Shown here piece after piece: positions 6,896 through 6,983 of a DNA stretch of 6,983 bases. The DNA lies in the NCBI GenBank assembly GCA_013298325.1, contig JAAFHJ010000259.1, positions 1-6,983 of the forward strand, written 5' to 3'. The position numbers were made by a program, and so were the translations under genes. The DNA comes from Myxococcales bacterium. Lineage in GTDB: Bacteria; Myxococcota_A; Polyangia; Polyangiales; Polyangiaceae. The notes beneath the pieces were generated by a model. The model saw nothing but the letters and a program-made list of their open reading frames with translations, searched no databases and was not told where the DNA came from. The first letter of the stretch is position 1; each line of letters opens with the position of its first letter.

Positions 6896-6983
6896 CTACA
6901 GCTTCGGAACGTCCAGGGGGAACGCGCCGAGCGCCTCTGCCCCGCCGCGCAGGTAGGCGTATTTCGCCCGCGCGCCGACGACG
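6896..6983 (-). CDS. C-terminal end of an unidentified protein (5' part outside window)
   Basis: On the - strand a frame enters from the right edge and encodes 28 residues ending in 'GAFPLDVPKL' before a TAG stop at 6898-6896. The visible stretch begins 'VVGARAKYAYLRGGAEAL'. Its composition is ordinary for a protein, unlike the competing frame, which reads as Arg/Gly-rich. It ends 26 bases before the GTG start of the CorC-like gene on the same strand, so the two may share a transcript. The fragment is too short for me to assign a family. Confidence 0.5.
   Translation of the reverse strand, partial: VVGARAKYAYLRGGAEALGAFPLDVPKL

Overview
The window is GC-rich, densely coding bacterial chromosome with four protein-coding units and no RNA genes, mobile elements, CRISPR arrays or long repeats that I can see. 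Base composition, strongly GC-biased third codon positions and the mix of genes suggest a high-GC proteobacterium-like or myxobacterium-like (former Deltaproteobacteria / Myxococcota) genome. That placement is a guess from style and not from a marker gene.

Layout. On the + strand, bases 1-1680 hold the 3' part of a large membrane protein whose start lies off the left edge: an extracytoplasmic beta-rich region, a PDZ domain and about eight or nine membrane helices. By eye the helix bundle follows the pattern of complex I subunit NuoH, but it lacks that family's diagnostic acidic loop. On the - strand, three genes read right to left: a fragment of an unidentified gene (6896-6983), a CNNM/CorC-type membrane protein with CBS and CorC_HlyC domains (5541-6869), and mfd, the transcription-repair coupling factor (1691-5465). 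The + and - strand blocks converge with only 10 bases between their stop codons (1681-1690).

The mfd gene is broken as sequenced. The reading frame runs correctly from the start codon through helicase motif II, then shifts just after the conserved Val-Thr-His. The remaining helicase and C-terminal domains continue in another frame. Compared with the E. coli Mfd sequence as I remember it, the join is missing about 26 bases, namely the conserved Lys-Glu-Arg helix between motifs II and III. It is therefore a deletion and not a one-base slip. Everything on both sides is well conserved, so it is either very recent or a sequence/assembly error.

How they work together: Mfd removes stalled RNA polymerase at DNA lesions and recruits UvrA. 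The CorC-like protein belongs to a family linked to Mg2+/divalent cation homeostasis. The three - strand genes are closely spaced (26 and 75 bases) and may be co-transcribed, but I see no functional link. The most unusual items are the PDZ/NuoH-like fusion protein and the exact nature of the mfd lesion.
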